A DNA stretch of 64,000 bases. Origin: CBDBIK01 sp965206145. Its GTDB lineage: Bacteria; Pseudomonadota; Alphaproteobacteria; TMED109. The stretch lies in assembly GCA_965206145.1 (NCBI GenBank), contig CBDBIK010000005.1, positions 558,001 to 622,000 of the forward strand, read 5' to 3'. This document shows positions 23,695 through 33,039 of this stretch, piece by piece. How positions within the stretch are numbered: position 1 is the first letter of the stretch; every line of letters begins with the position of its first letter. The position numbers were made by a program, and so were the translations under genes. Below the pieces are notes generated by a model. It was not told the origin of the DNA. It was given only the letters and a program-made list of their open reading frames with translations, and did no database searches.

Positions 23695-26600
23695 TCAGAA
23701 CTTCACATCCAGGTTAAGCCCCAGGCCCCAGGCTTCAAAGTCGCTTTGCCCGATGCCGTCATACGTTCCAGTGAGAGACAACCGGGCGCCATCGGGGCTG
23801 GTCATGCTGATCCCAGGCTTGACCCGCGCTCGCCAGCCATTTTCCTCTTGCCCGGCGGTGGTCAAGGTGACGCCACGGGCGTTTGCATGGTTGTAGATCG
23901 CATCCAGCGTGAACGTAGGCTCATAGTGCCAGCCATTGTCGCTCAGGAACCGCCTTGAGATCGTCGGGCCAAACCGGAATTGTCTTTGCGAGATTGTCTG
24001 GCTCGGAACCGTGTCGCCCAGCGTACTGGTATAGGCTTCCTGTTCGTCTTCCAACCAGGACAGGGCGGCATTGGGCCGGAGGGTCCATTGATCATGGGTG
24101 AACACCCCCGACAGGCTGACGTCGGCCAGCCAGCGGGTTGATTTGAAGTTGTCGGTATAGGAGCCCGTCGCCGTGACATCATTGTCGGACTTGCCCTCGG
24201 CCACATGGACGTCGAGATAGAGGTTTTCTTGCAACCGCGCGGTCACATAAGGCCCGGCCATCCAACCCGTGCCTTCGGTTCTGGTGTCTTCGCCGTCGCT
24301 GTTGTCGCTCAGGCGGTCATATTGCAGCACTGCGCCCACCAGCAGGTCCGGTGAGAACAGATAGTCAATCCCCAGATGGGCAATGCCAAAATCACCTTCA
24401 GAGCCTGCAGCACCGTTGTACTCGTGGAAACTGCCCTCAACCCAAACATCAAAGCGGCGACGCTCATGGCTCCCCCCCCCCTCCTGCGCCACCTGCAGGT
24501 GAGCGGCGGCGCGAGTGACCTGATCCAGGCTGGTGGCGAAATCGTAGTTCCCCGAGCCAAGGTCGCGCAGGTTGAAGTCAACCGGCATGAGCTTGTTGAT
24601 CTCACCGGTGGCGAAGCTCAACTGTTCCGGGCCAACGCCGCTTCGCAACCGGTCGATCCGGCGCGACGCATCCGGCTGGTTGGCCAGAATGAGACGGGTC
24701 CGCGTCTCCATAAAACGGTTGATCGTCTCAACCGTCTTTTGAACCGAGGCGTCCGTACTCACCGAGATGGCCACGGTATCGGTGTTCTCCGCCCCTGCCG
24801 CATCTCTCACGGTCAGGGTGAACTCAAACTCTCCGTCATCCGCCGTCCGGCGGACCGGCGCGATGAAGGTGGCGGTGACGGTGTCCGCTCCGGTCAGGGT
24901 GACAGGGGTTCCACCGGTCTGGGCCCATGCGTAGGTTCGCCCGTCACCGGGAAGACCGGAACTGCCGCTGCCGTCAAGGGTGACTTCCTCGCCCTCGTCC
25001 ACGGTCTGAGGCTCTCCGGCCTTGGCCTCGGGGGGCAGGTTCGTCACGGAGATGGTCACCGTGACGGTGTTAGACCCGCCTGCCGCATCTCTCACGGTCA
25101 GGGAGAACACCAACTCTTCGTCATCCGCCGTCAGGCGCACTGGCGCAGTGAAGGTCGGGGAGATTGCCGTGGCGTCGTTCAGGGTGACATCCGTGCCGCT
25201 GGTCTGGGTCCATGCGTAGGTTCGCCCGTCACCGGGAAGACCGGAACTGCCGCTGCCGTCAAGGGTGACTTCCTCGCCCTCGTTCACGACCGTGCCCCCG
25301 ACGACGGTGGCGCCAGCGGTGGGCGGCAGGTTCGTCACGGAGATGGTCACCGTGGCGGTGGAAGTTTCATTTTCTGAATCGGTCACGGTCAGAGTGAACG
25401 CCAGTCCTCCGTCAGTCATCGTCTGGCGGACCGGCGCGGTGAAGGTCGGGGAGATCGCAGACGTGTCATTCAGGGTGACAGTGGTTCCGCTGGTCTGTGC
25501 CCACGAATAGGTCAGTGTGTCGCCCGTGGCGATGTCCGGGTCTGTGGTGCCGCTGCCGTCAAGGATTACGGTAGCGCCCTCGTCCACGGTTTGATTTGAA
25601 CCGGCACTGGCCATGGGGGGTTCATTGGCCGCGCGCACCGCCGCCGTGGCGGCACTGGTTCGGCTTTCCTGCCTGCCACCGCCATCGATGAAGCTGGCCG
25701 TCACGGTGATCGCTTTGCCGATCTCGGCCGTCGTCAGGGTGTAGGTGCTGGAGGTCGCGCCGGAAATATCGGCGCCATCCGCCTGCCATTGGTAGGTGAA
25801 CTCGGGGGGGACACCTTCGCTGATGACCTCGAACCTATTGGCATCGTTAATAATATTGGTGTTCGCCGTCGCCGTCAGAACCTGATTCTCGGTCGGGTCG
25901 CCGGAGATGGTCGGGGCACCGGTCGCCTCGGCGTTGGTCACGGTAATGCTAAAGGGCAGTGAATCCGTGTCTCCGTCCCCATTCGTCGCGGTGTAGGTCA
26001 AGTTAAACGTCCGGGTTCTCATGGTTTCTGTCGGCGTACCAGACAATGTGCGGTTAGACGCATTAAAGGACAGTCCAGAAGGCTCAGAACCGAGCGTATA
26101 GGCATTGGTAACCCCTGTAGCCGTCAGTGCCGTGGGCAAAATCAGATCATCAATTACATTGCCCGCGTCGTAGTTCAGATCATCAATGGTTGTCCGAAAC
26201 AGCGGTCTGATAAGGATGCGGACTTCATCATTGTCCTCGTCGGTGGCCGGCCACGCTACGTCACGAACGCGCAAGTTGAACGTCACCGAAGCCGGGCTAG
26301 GTGGCAGTGGTATCAGGTTCGGAATGGTGAATGTTGGCTGTGCTGCTGTCGAACTGCTTAAAGTCACATCGGGGCCGGCAGTCTGTTCCCAGAAGTAACT
26401 TAGGTCCGAATTACCGCCGTCAGGATCGTCACTGCCAGTGCCATCCAGCGTGACAAAGGCGCCCTTGCCGACCCTCTGATTATCCCCGGCGTTAGCGGTG
26501 GGCTCCTCATTGTGGTTGCGAACAGTTATCGACGCGGAGTTGATAGCCGGTCCGGCAGAAGTGCTCCCAGAGACCTCAAGGCGAATGCTAAACGTAGTGC

Positions 26601-26946
26601 TATCTAGCACTGAGGGGCTCGCAGTGATGGTCAAAGTTGGCCCGTTCGTAGCGGAAAAGGTAATCCCTGCCGGGGTACCCGCAGCGTTGGGAGTTTGCCA
26701 TCTGTATTCGAAGGGGGCAGTAAGGCCGGAGATTGAAACAGCGTTGAGAGTCAGGGACCCTCCCGCATCAAACGTACGGACATTTGCGGGCCCGGTTCCG
26801 GCCGGAGTAATCGTAACACTCTGCGCACTGGCCGCTGTTCCCGAGATCATCAAGGAGAGGAGCGCCAGTGCGCAGAACCGCGCGGCGGCGCTGAAGGCCG
26901 CCCCAAAAAAACGGGGTACCGCCGGATAATATTTTGAGATGGCCAT
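23695..26946 (-). CDS. autotransporter with PKD-like repeats
   Basis: The 1083-aa protein has a signal peptide (cleavage likely after residue 41, ASA-QS), an extracellular region of Ig/PKD-like repeats (blocks beginning EPTANAGDNQRVG near 146, then EPPMASAGSNQTVDEGATV, PPTAGATVVGGTVVNEGEEV and PPEAKAGEPQTVDEGEEV between about 440 and 740), a putative cadherin-like section (SFNASNRTLSGTPTET), and a C-terminal beta-barrel of about 280 residues ending in LDVKF, with the terminal Phe used for Bam recognition. It probably displays an adhesin-like passenger. The coding strand has a G10 run at about residue 823. Decayed relatives lie at 30.7-32.8 kb. It is a monocistronic island gene. Confidence 0.85.
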   Translation of the reverse strand: MAISKYYPAVPRFFGAAFSAAARFCALALLSLMISGTAASAQSVTITPAGTGPANVRTFDAGGSLTLNAVSISGLTAPFEYRWQTPNAAGTPAGITFSATNGPTLTITASPSVLDSTTFSIRLEVSGSTSAGPAINSASITVRNHNEEPTANAGDNQRVGKGAFVTLDGTGSDDPDGGNSDLSYFWEQTAGPDVTLSSSTAAQPTFTIPNLIPLPPSPASVTFNLRVRDVAWPATDEDNDEVRILIRPLFRTTIDDLNYDAGNVIDDLILPTALTATGVTNAYTLGSEPSGLSFNASNRTLSGTPTETMRTRTFNLTYTATNGDGDTDSLPFSITVTNAEATGAPTISGDPTENQVLTATANTNIINDANRFEVISEGVPPEFTYQWQADGADISGATSSTYTLTTAEIGKAITVTASFIDGGGRQESRTSAATAAVRAANEPPMASAGSNQTVDEGATVILDGSGTTDPDIATGDTLTYSWAQTSGTTVTLNDTSAISPTFTAPVRQTMTDGGLAFTLTVTDSENETSTATVTISVTNLPPTAGATVVGGTVVNEGEEVTLDGSGSSGLPGDGRTYAWTQTSGTDVTLNDATAISPTFTAPVRLTADDEELVFSLTVRDAAGGSNTVTVTISVTNLPPEAKAGEPQTVDEGEEVTLDGSGSSGLPGDGRTYAWAQTGGTPVTLTGADTVTATFIAPVRRTADDGEFEFTLTVRDAAGAENTDTVAISVSTDASVQKTVETINRFMETRTRLILANQPDASRRIDRLRSGVGPEQLSFATGEINKLMPVDFNLRDLGSGNYDFATSLDQVTRAAAHLQVAQEGGGSHERRRFDVWVEGSFHEYNGAAGSEGDFGIAHLGIDYLFSPDLLVGAVLQYDRLSDNSDGEDTRTEGTGWMAGPYVTARLQENLYLDVHVAEGKSDNDVTATGSYTDNFKSTRWLADVSLSGVFTHDQWTLRPNAALSWLEDEQEAYTSTLGDTVPSQTISQRQFRFGPTISRRFLSDNGWHYEPTFTLDAIYNHANARGVTLTTAGQEENGWRARVKPGISMTSPDGARLSLTGTYDGIGQSDFEAWGLGLNLDVKF
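24472..24481. repeat. C10/G10 homopolymer inside autotransporter gene
   Basis: Ten consecutive C on the plus strand (ten G in the coding strand) encode part of EGGGS just before the beta-barrel. A one-base slip would remove the barrel and hence surface export. The frame is ON in this sequence. Confidence 0.9.
24926..24998. repeat. 73-bp direct repeat (copy 1; copy 2 at 25211-25283)
   Basis: These 73 bp recur without mismatch at 25211-25283, 285 bp away, exactly one 95-residue protein repeat. Both encode the EGEEVTLDGSGSSGLPGDG segment. Identity at the DNA level points to recent unit duplication or gene conversion and allows recombination to change repeat number. Confidence 0.85.
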
Positions 26947-27120
26947 GAAGGTCCCTTGCTCCTCAGTGCGGTTTTTACTTTGTCCGTGAACCTATCAAAT
27001 TCGACGGCTTGTGCAACGTTTAATTTTGGGGCTTATACACTATTTCACCCAAATGGTGAATAACCCTTGAAATATATAGAGCCGTGGGTAAAATACTTCC
27101 TAATAAATCAAGAGTTTAGA

Positions 27121-28065
27121 ATGACACAAAAAGCACCTGGCAAACACTTCCGAAAGGGCTTGTTCTTGATTAGGTGATTCAAATATTCCCGGATGACGAG
27201 ACTGCAGAAGCGTGGTTCGTCAAGACCCGATGGCCCGATGGCGCTCGCTGCCCGGAGTGCGGATCGCGCAACGTTCAGGAACGCAAGACCCGCAAGCCTC
27301 AACCCTATCGCTGTCGAGACTGTCGGAGGGACTTCTCGGTGAAGACGGACAGCCTCATGCACAGTTCGAAGCTGTGGCTTCCAAGTGTGGGCCGTGGAAA
27401 TTTATCTGCTGACCACCAGCCTCAAGGGAGTGTCCAGCATGAAACCACATCAGGACTTGAACGTGACTCAGAAGACGGCATGGCATCTCGCCCACCGAAT
27501 CCGCGAGACATGGAAGGGAAAAACAGCTACGTTCGCGGGCCCTGCCGAGGTGGATGAGACCTATGTGGGAGGGCTGGAGAAGAACAAGCACGCTCGCAAG
27601 AAGCTTCGCGCTGGTCGCGGAGCCGTCGGAAAGACCGCTGCTGCTGGAGCCAAGGAACGTGCCACCGGCAAGGTTCGCGCCAAGGTCGTGAAGGGAGCTG
27701 GCCAGGGGACACTGCCAGGATTTGTCAAGGCTAGCACCGTGAAGAATGCAACAAATGCAACAATTTACACCGACGACGCGGCGGCATACCGTGGGCTACC
27801 CCGCTCGCATGAGAGTGTTCTGCACAGCACTGGGGAAGTACGTCCGCATGCAGGCACACACGAATGGCATCGGGTCGTTCTGGTCCCTCTTTGAAGCGGG
27901 GCTACACTGGCACCTCACCATCTCAGCGCAAAGCATCTTCAACGCTACGTGGACGAGTTTGCCGGACGGCATAACGATCGGCCAGCCGAGACGCTTTCCC
28001 AGATGCGAGCAATGGCCGAAGGATTGAGCGGGGAGGGCTTGCGTTACAGGCGTCTAGTCGCATGA
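27121..28065 (+). pseudogene. IS1595-family transposase, frameshifted
   Basis: From ATG 27121 the translation starts MTQKAPGKHFRKGL, shifts frame, and continues IFPDDETAEAWFVKTRWPDG, then the zinc ribbon CPECGSRNV...CRDCRRDFSVKT, shifts again near 27370 to WAVEIYLLTTSLKGVSSMK and AWHLAHRIRETW, then the DDE domain VDETYVGGLEKNKH, and further shifts near 27840-27910 before HHLSAKHLQRYVDEFAGRHN. The parts and order match IS1595-type (zinc-ribbon plus DDE) transposases. At least four frame changes make it inactive. Confidence 0.88.
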
Positions 28066-28993
28066 GCAGGAAAAGACAGGATGGGCGGTTCTACACTGCC
28101 GGAAACCCGTTCCGACATCGAGCGTTTAGGAAGTGGGCGGAGAAGGCGCAACTACCGCACCGTCCGGTCTTGGAGTCGTTTGCAGGGGCCAACGGCCTGA
28201 TCCATCACCTAGAGGATATGGGCCTTTGCCGAGACTTTGAATCGTTCGACATCCTGCCCGCTACATCTGATGTTCACGAGCGGGATACGCTGGCAGACTT
28301 CCCACAAGGATATGACGTTTGCGTTACCAATCCTCCTTGGCTGGCTCGCAATGCCGCATTCAAGAATGGGCATGACCTTCCCTTCTTGCGAGTATCAGGA
28401 CATCTACGCTCTTGCGCTGGAGAATTGCCTTGCCAACTGTAATTGGGTGGCTGCGCTTGTGCCCGAATCGTTTCTGCGGGCCAGTCTGTTTCGGTCTCGC
28501 TTGCAGGATTTCGTGTCCTTAACCCGCACAATGTTCGCAGACACTGCGCACCCAGTGGGCCTTGCCGTGTTCGCTCCGTTTAAGATACAGGATGCTGTTG
28601 TCTGGTCGGGGCAGAAAAAGGTCGGCTGGCTTTCCGATATAGAAAGCCTTCGCCCGCATTCCGACCCAAATGGGCAGGCTGTCCGGTTCAACGCACCCGA
28701 CGGGAATGTGGGGCTGCTCGCGCTCGACAACACTAAGTCAGCGTCTATTCGATTCTGCGATCCCTCAGAGCTGAGGGGATATGGGGTCAACGAATCATGC
28801 CGGAGCATCACCCGGTTGGCAGTCCCTGGAGGAGGGGGGCCGAGATTACCAAATGGAACAACGCGCTAACTAACTTCCGCAACCAAACTTGCGACGTGCT
28901 CATGACACCCTTCAGGGGGCCTACGCGAGGATGGCATGTATCGCCGTCGGTGCGACTGGGATCTAGCCCGCGGCATCATCCAACATGCCTGAG
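28062..28993 (+). pseudogene. N6-adenine DNA methyltransferase, frameshifted
   Basis: The first frame (from ATG 28062, overlapping the transposase stop) gives a SAM-binding VLESFAGANGL and the catalytic NPPW motif near residue 97. Near 28375 the frame moves to give CEYQDIYALALENCLANCNWVAALVPESF and HPVGLAVF. Later moves give SCRSITRLAVPG and finally LREDGMYRRRCDWDLARGI before a stop at 28993. Motif order I then IV fits gamma-class adenine methyltransferases of type II systems. At least three shifts; non-functional. Confidence 0.75.
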
Positions 28994-29641
28994 ATAACGT
29001 CCCCGCCCGATTATGAAGCAATCGAGAGACAATTGTGGATGGAGAACCGCATGTAAAGTTCGGAAAAGACAAGCGGCGAACGAGAAGAATTTAGCGACAC
29101 CCATTAAGTCATTCGCCACTCGCTTCGGCTTTTGTTCAAATCGTGTCCGAGACAAGATCAAGACCGACAGCATGTTCGCAGCTCACTTTGCTGTTTCACC
29201 TATGCGGCCCTATGCGGCAAGGAATACACGAGAAGGCTGCTGCCGAATGGCTAGAACCCACCGAAGGTATAGAGAAATTTAAGACACGGCCCAAGTCAGG
29301 TAAGGGAGCCTATTGTATCACTGGTGATGGAGAGATACGGGTAGGCGTGCCGACGGATCATAAGTCTTTGGACTTCAAGTGGGAGACCAAAGGCAAGCTT
29401 TTCTATGCCACTCAACAAATACACCCGAATGTCAGGCGGCAACCAAGACAACCAGTTTGAAACCGTTCTGAACCTGCTCAAGGCATTTTCCAATGGTAGG
29501 AGTGAAGAATGCGAAGTCCTTCTCGCCATCGTAGACGGCCCGTATTACACCGCCGAGAAGATGAAGGATCTATATCGATTCACCAAACCTCCAAAGAGTT
29601 ATGCACTCCACATTGAAGATGTACCAGAGATTCTGCGATGA
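28986..29641 (+). pseudogene. probable type II restriction endonuclease, decayed
   Basis: An ATG overlapping the methyltransferase end begins MPEITSPPDYEAIERQLW and soon meets a stop. Further shifted pieces follow; the best is the pair FHEKAAAEWL-like (HEKAAAEWLEPTEGIEKF) to SLDFKWETKGKLFYATHKYT and SGGNQDNQFETVLNLLKAFSNG, then LLAIVDGPYYT, ending at 29641. The HKYT..GGNQDNQ layout resembles nucleases paired with such methylases, but the family is not named with confidence. Position directly behind the methylase is the main functional clue. Confidence 0.5.
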
Positions 29642-30096
29642 CGGAGAAGAAAGGGAATCTTGTTCAGCCAATCCCCGACACGCCGGAGAACGTGGCGCGG
29701 TTGATCATGCAGGGGCCGCCGAAGAAGGACTGGGATTACTTGAAACGATTGAAAGATCGAAAAAGAAAAACAATAAAAATAATTGAAGCTATTCACCATT
29801 TGGGTAAAATAGTATATAAATCCCAAAAATTAGTACTAGCTTTTGACTTAAGCACGTTACCGCAACATTTCACAATGTTGCTTGACAGTGGCTTTCCGAG
29901 TGGCGCACTTCAGACGGCTCAGGGCCAGAGATCACCCAGCGAAAAGGTGATGGCGTCAAAGGGGCGCACACTGACAGGATCATCATCTTTCAGGGTCGCG
30001 ATCAGCACCCATTCGCCGTCCCGCAACTCGAAGGCTTCCAGCCCCTTTGCAATCGGGTCCACCAGCCAGAGGTGCCCGACGCCTTCGCGGGCATAG
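29638..30096 (+). pseudogene. small passenger ORF running over the element's right end
   Basis: The ORF starts on the nuclease stop (ATGA overlap). Its first 37 residues (QPIPDTPENVARLIMQG, then PPKKDWDYLKR) look like a conserved small protein; after that it becomes Lys-rich, crosses the right inverted terminus and runs antisense into the Uma2 gene. The original stop has probably been lost. Function unknown. Confidence 0.4.
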
Positions 30097-30494
30097 ATCG
30101 GGCGCTTTTCCAGAAGGTCAATCTTGCGGGTTGAGGGGGAGAGTACTTCACACGCCCAGTCGGGGGCGATGGTGCAATAAGCCGTATCGGGATAGTTTGG
30201 CATGGTTTCCCTGCGCCATCCAGTCAGATCGGGCACCAGGATATCCTCGCCCAGATGTAGCTCAGGTTCATCAATGATCCACCAGCCGCCGGGACCGTCA
30301 TCCCCAAAATCGAAAGGCGGTGCGATCTTTCCGCCCATGGCAGAACTGGCCCTCGCATGAGGCATGGCGGGCCTCGGCTGTGTGTTCAGTGTGCCATTGA
30401 TGATCTCGGCCACCATGTGGGGCGGGGCATCTAGCACGTCCTGATAGGTGGCAGGTTGTGGTGGCAGGGGTTGGGCGGAGTGACTGGCGGCCAT
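29919..30494 (-). CDS. Uma2 family (DUF820) putative endonuclease
   Basis: A 191-aa protein with the Uma2 layout: N-terminal YQDVLDAPPHMVAEIINGTL, then LVPDLTGWRRE and ACEVLSPSTRKIDLLEKRPIYAREGVGHLWLVDP. The PD...ExL pattern marks the PD-(D/E)XK nuclease fold, though activity has been shown for few members. Uma2 genes often occur as scattered accessory copies. It stands alone between the IS1595-like element and the autotransporter pseudogene and appears intact. Confidence 0.83.
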   Translation of the reverse strand: MAASHSAQPLPPQPATYQDVLDAPPHMVAEIINGTLNTQPRPAMPHARASSAMGGKIAPPFDFGDDGPGGWWIIDEPELHLGEDILVPDLTGWRRETMPNYPDTAYCTIAPDWACEVLSPSTRKIDLLEKRPIYAREGVGHLWLVDPIAKGLEAFELRDGEWVLIATLKDDDPVSVRPFDAITFSLGDLWP

Positions 30495-30506
30495 AGGGGT
30501 GTCCCC

Positions 30507-30543
30507 ACGTAGCTAGGGGGCAGATGCACCACCCTAGCTACGT
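30507..30543. repeat. 12-bp-arm inverted repeat upstream of Uma2
   Basis: ACGTAGCTAGGG at 30507-30518 pairs perfectly with its complement at 30532-30543 around a 13-nt loop, 12 bp before the Uma2 start. It may be an operator or the tip of an old element; no further evidence. Confidence 0.4.
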
Positions 30544-30635
30544 AAACGTAGAGCCTCGTTAAGCGTTTAACTAGAGGTTTTCAGAAGGGGTGATCGTCCC
30601 CTAGCTATCCTTAACTAACTAGAGCCCCAAAAGTT

Positions 30636-30649
30636 CCCCGTATACGGGG
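30636..30649. repeat. 14-bp palindrome CCCCGTATACGGGG
   Basis: A perfect palindrome 14 bp after the pseudogene stop. Related sequence ACGTATACGGGG occurs at about 32810-32821 and ACGTATACGGGGG at about 62167-62179, both close to the 3' ends of autotransporter sequences. Confidence 0.6.
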
Positions 30650-30662
30650 ACAGGTATCCCCC

Positions 30663-32560
30663 TCAGAACTTCATATCAAAATCAACCTTGAGACCCCAGG
30701 CCTCATAGCCGCTTTGCCCGATGCCGTCATAATTGCCGGAGAGCGACAGGCGGGTGCCACCGGGTCCGGTCATGCTGATCCCGGGGGCAACCCGCGCGCG
30801 CCAGCCATCCTCCAGCCCGCTATCCGCGCCTATGAGGCCGCCACACCCGCTGGTGTTGGCATGATTGTAAATCGCATCGAACGTGAACGTGGGCTGATAG
30901 AGCCAGCCGTTGCTCCCGAGAAACTGCGTCGAGATCGTCGGACCAAACTTGAGTTGTCCTTGCGAGACCGTCCGGCTCGGAATGATGTCGCCTAGAGTGT
31001 TGGTATAGGCGTCCTGCTTGTCAGCCAGATAGGACAGGCCAGCATTGGGCCGGATGGTCCACCTGCCCTGGGTGAACTCCCCGGTGAGGCCGATGTCTGC
31101 CAGCCAGCGGGTCGAGCTGAAGCTGTCGGTATAGAAGCCCGGCGGCATGACATCCATGACATCATTGTCGGACCCACCTCCGGCCACACGGGTGTCGAGA
31201 TAGAAGTTCTCCTGCAGCCGTGCGGTCACATAAGGGCTAACCATCCATCCTGTGCCTTCGGTTCTGGAGTTGTCGCTGTCGTTGCTGTCGCTCAGGCGGT
31301 CATATTGCAGCACCCCGTCCACCAGCAGGTCGGGGGAGAGCAGATAGTCTGCCCCCAGATGGGCGATGGCAAAGTTACCGCTGGAACCGGCATTGCCGCT
31401 GAACTTGTGGAAACTGCCCTCAACCCAGACATCAAAGCGGCGGCTCTCATGTGTGGCTGTTCCGCCCTGCGACACTTGCGGATGATCGGCGACGCGGGTG
31501 ACCTGATCAAGGCTTGTGGCAAAATCGTAGTTCCCCGAGCCAAGGCTGCGCAGGTTGAAGTCAACGGGCATGAGGTTGGTGATCTCGCCGGTGGAAAAGC
31601 TCAACTGTTCTGATCCAACGCCGCCTCGCAACCGGTTGACCCGGCTTGACACATCGGGCTGGTTGGCCAGAGTGAGCCGGATGCGCGTGTCCATAAACCG
31701 GTGGATAGCATCAACTGTCTTTTGAACGGATTTATCCGTATTCACCGAGATTATCACCCTATCTTTGCGCCCCCTCTCCCTCGGCAGCTGTCGCGGCATC
31801 GGTCACGGTCAACTCAAACTCTCCGTCAGTCTCCGTCTGGCGGATTGGGGCGGCAAAGGTCGGGGAGATTGCAGACGCGTCACTCAGGTTAACAGTGGTT
31901 CCGCTGATCTGGATCCAGAGGTAGGTCAGGGTATCGCCAGCGTCGGGATCTGTGGTGCGGCTGCCATCAAGGGTGACGGTCATGCTCTCGTGCACGGTTT
32001 AATTTGAACCGGCACTGGCTACGGGGGGGGGATTGGCCGGGATCACCATATCCGTGGCGGCACTGGTCTGTTCTTCACGCATTGCCTCACCATCGGTGAA
32101 GCTGGCCGTCACAGTGATCACTTTGCCGATCTCGGCCGCAGTCAGGGTGCAGGTGCGGAAAGCTGCGCCGGTAATATTCACGCCACCCGCTTTCCATTGG
32201 TAACTGAAGGTGGGTGTGGCAAGCCCGTTGGCATCGGCAATTCCAGAGATGTCCGCCGTCAGTTCCTGACCCTCGATCAGGTTACCGGAAATGGTCGGGA
32301 CACCTCACCGGGGTGTTGGTCACCTCAATTGTAAAGCTCAGTGAATCCGTGTCACTGTACCCATTCGTCGCGGTGTAGACCGAAGTAAACGTCCCAACTT
32401 TTGTCAGCACACCAGACAGTATGCGGTTAGTAAAATTACAAGGATAATCCAGGAGACGGAGAAGCCAGCATATAGCTATTGGTACTCAGTATTGCCGTGG
32501 GCAAAGTTGGATTAGTAATTGCGTTGCCTGCGCTGTAGGCTTGATCAGCAATGCTCTCAT
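30663..32560 (-). pseudogene. second autotransporter copy, N-terminally truncated and frameshifted
   Basis: The C-terminal part (30663-31770) is open and encodes a beta-barrel ending DFDMKF, closely resembling that of the 23.7-26.9 kb autotransporter. Upstream the frame is broken: PKD-like pieces (TVTLDGSRTTDPDAGDTLTY; TLTAAEIGKVITVTASFTDG) lie in other frames, an in-frame stop replaces Gln in GSNQTV, and a C9 run codes ANPPPV. Similarity ends near 32560, corresponding to about residue 258 of the intact copy, where an inverted tail fragment abuts. No signal peptide remains, so it cannot be exported. Confidence 0.8.
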
Positions 32561-32576
32561 GAAACAGCGATGCGAA

Positions 32577-32764
32577 GCCAGCAGGGGTGGCGGCCTCATA
32601 GGTGCGGACAGCGGGCTGGAGGATGGCTGGCGCGGGTTGCACCCGGGATCAGCATGACCGGACCCGATGGCCCCACCTGTCGCTCTCCGGCAACTATGAC
32701 GGCATCGGGCAAAGCGGCTGTGAGGCTTGGGGTCTCAAGGTTGATTTTGATATGAGGTTCTGAG
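32577..32764 (+). pseudogene. inverted autotransporter tail fragment
   Basis: Plus-strand sequence encoding ADSGLEDGWR, then (after a small deletion) ISMTGPDGP, SGNYDGIGQS-like and LKVDFDMRF-stop matches the last 60 residues of the pseudogene on the opposite strand. It is a relic of an inverted duplication or of a further gene copy. Confidence 0.7.
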
Positions 32765-33039
32765 GGGGAACTAATCCAAAACACCACCACCCGGCTGCCC
32801 CCGTATTACGTATACGGGGAGATTTGGGGGTATCTAGTTAGTTAAGGATATCTAGTTCCGTGCACAAAAACCTCTGCTCCAAAACATCCGGTGAATCATT
32901 CGGATTAGCTCCATGCAACAACGCCGATTTTATGTGTGCGAGATTATACTGACGGAAAGAAAAGAATCATCCTACGGACAAGATCGCAACCGCTAGAACT
33001 ACTCTCTACACGTGAGATCCTCTGACCCTATGGTGCAGC

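Larger units (their letters stand above)
27021..29832. mobile_element. IS1595-type element with decayed restriction-modification passengers
   Basis: Imperfect inverted termini of about 42 bp flank this 2.8-kb segment: 27021-27064 and the complement of 29788-29832, sharing CACCATTTGGGT, TATACAC/TATATAC and the GGGG/CCC tip. Inside, in one direction, are a frameshifted IS1595-family transposase, a frameshifted DNA methyltransferase starting on the transposase stop, a decayed nuclease starting on the methyltransferase stop, and a small ORF. No target duplication was found. The gene-to-gene overlaps suggest the passengers were once an operon of the element. Confidence 0.7.
30606..32853. repeat. 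inverted duplication flanking the autotransporter pseudogene
   Basis: TATCCTTAACTAACTAG at 30606-30622 is matched exactly in inverted orientation at 32837-32853. Between these tips and the pseudogene the inverted similarity continues with gaps: the tail of the autotransporter coding region (about 30660-30850, minus) recurs on the plus strand at about 32577-32764. This gives roughly 250-bp imperfect inverted arms around about 2 kb. Confidence 0.7.

Noticed and set aside
24376..25377. 333-residue plus-strand frame over the autotransporter repeats
   Set aside because: Antisense shadow produced by the repeated DNA; repeats in it simply mirror the PKD units.
32913..32999. 27-residue ORF (MQQRRFYVCEIILTERKE...) before the helicase
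   Set aside because: Too short, no clear ribosome binding site or homologue known to me; likely chance.
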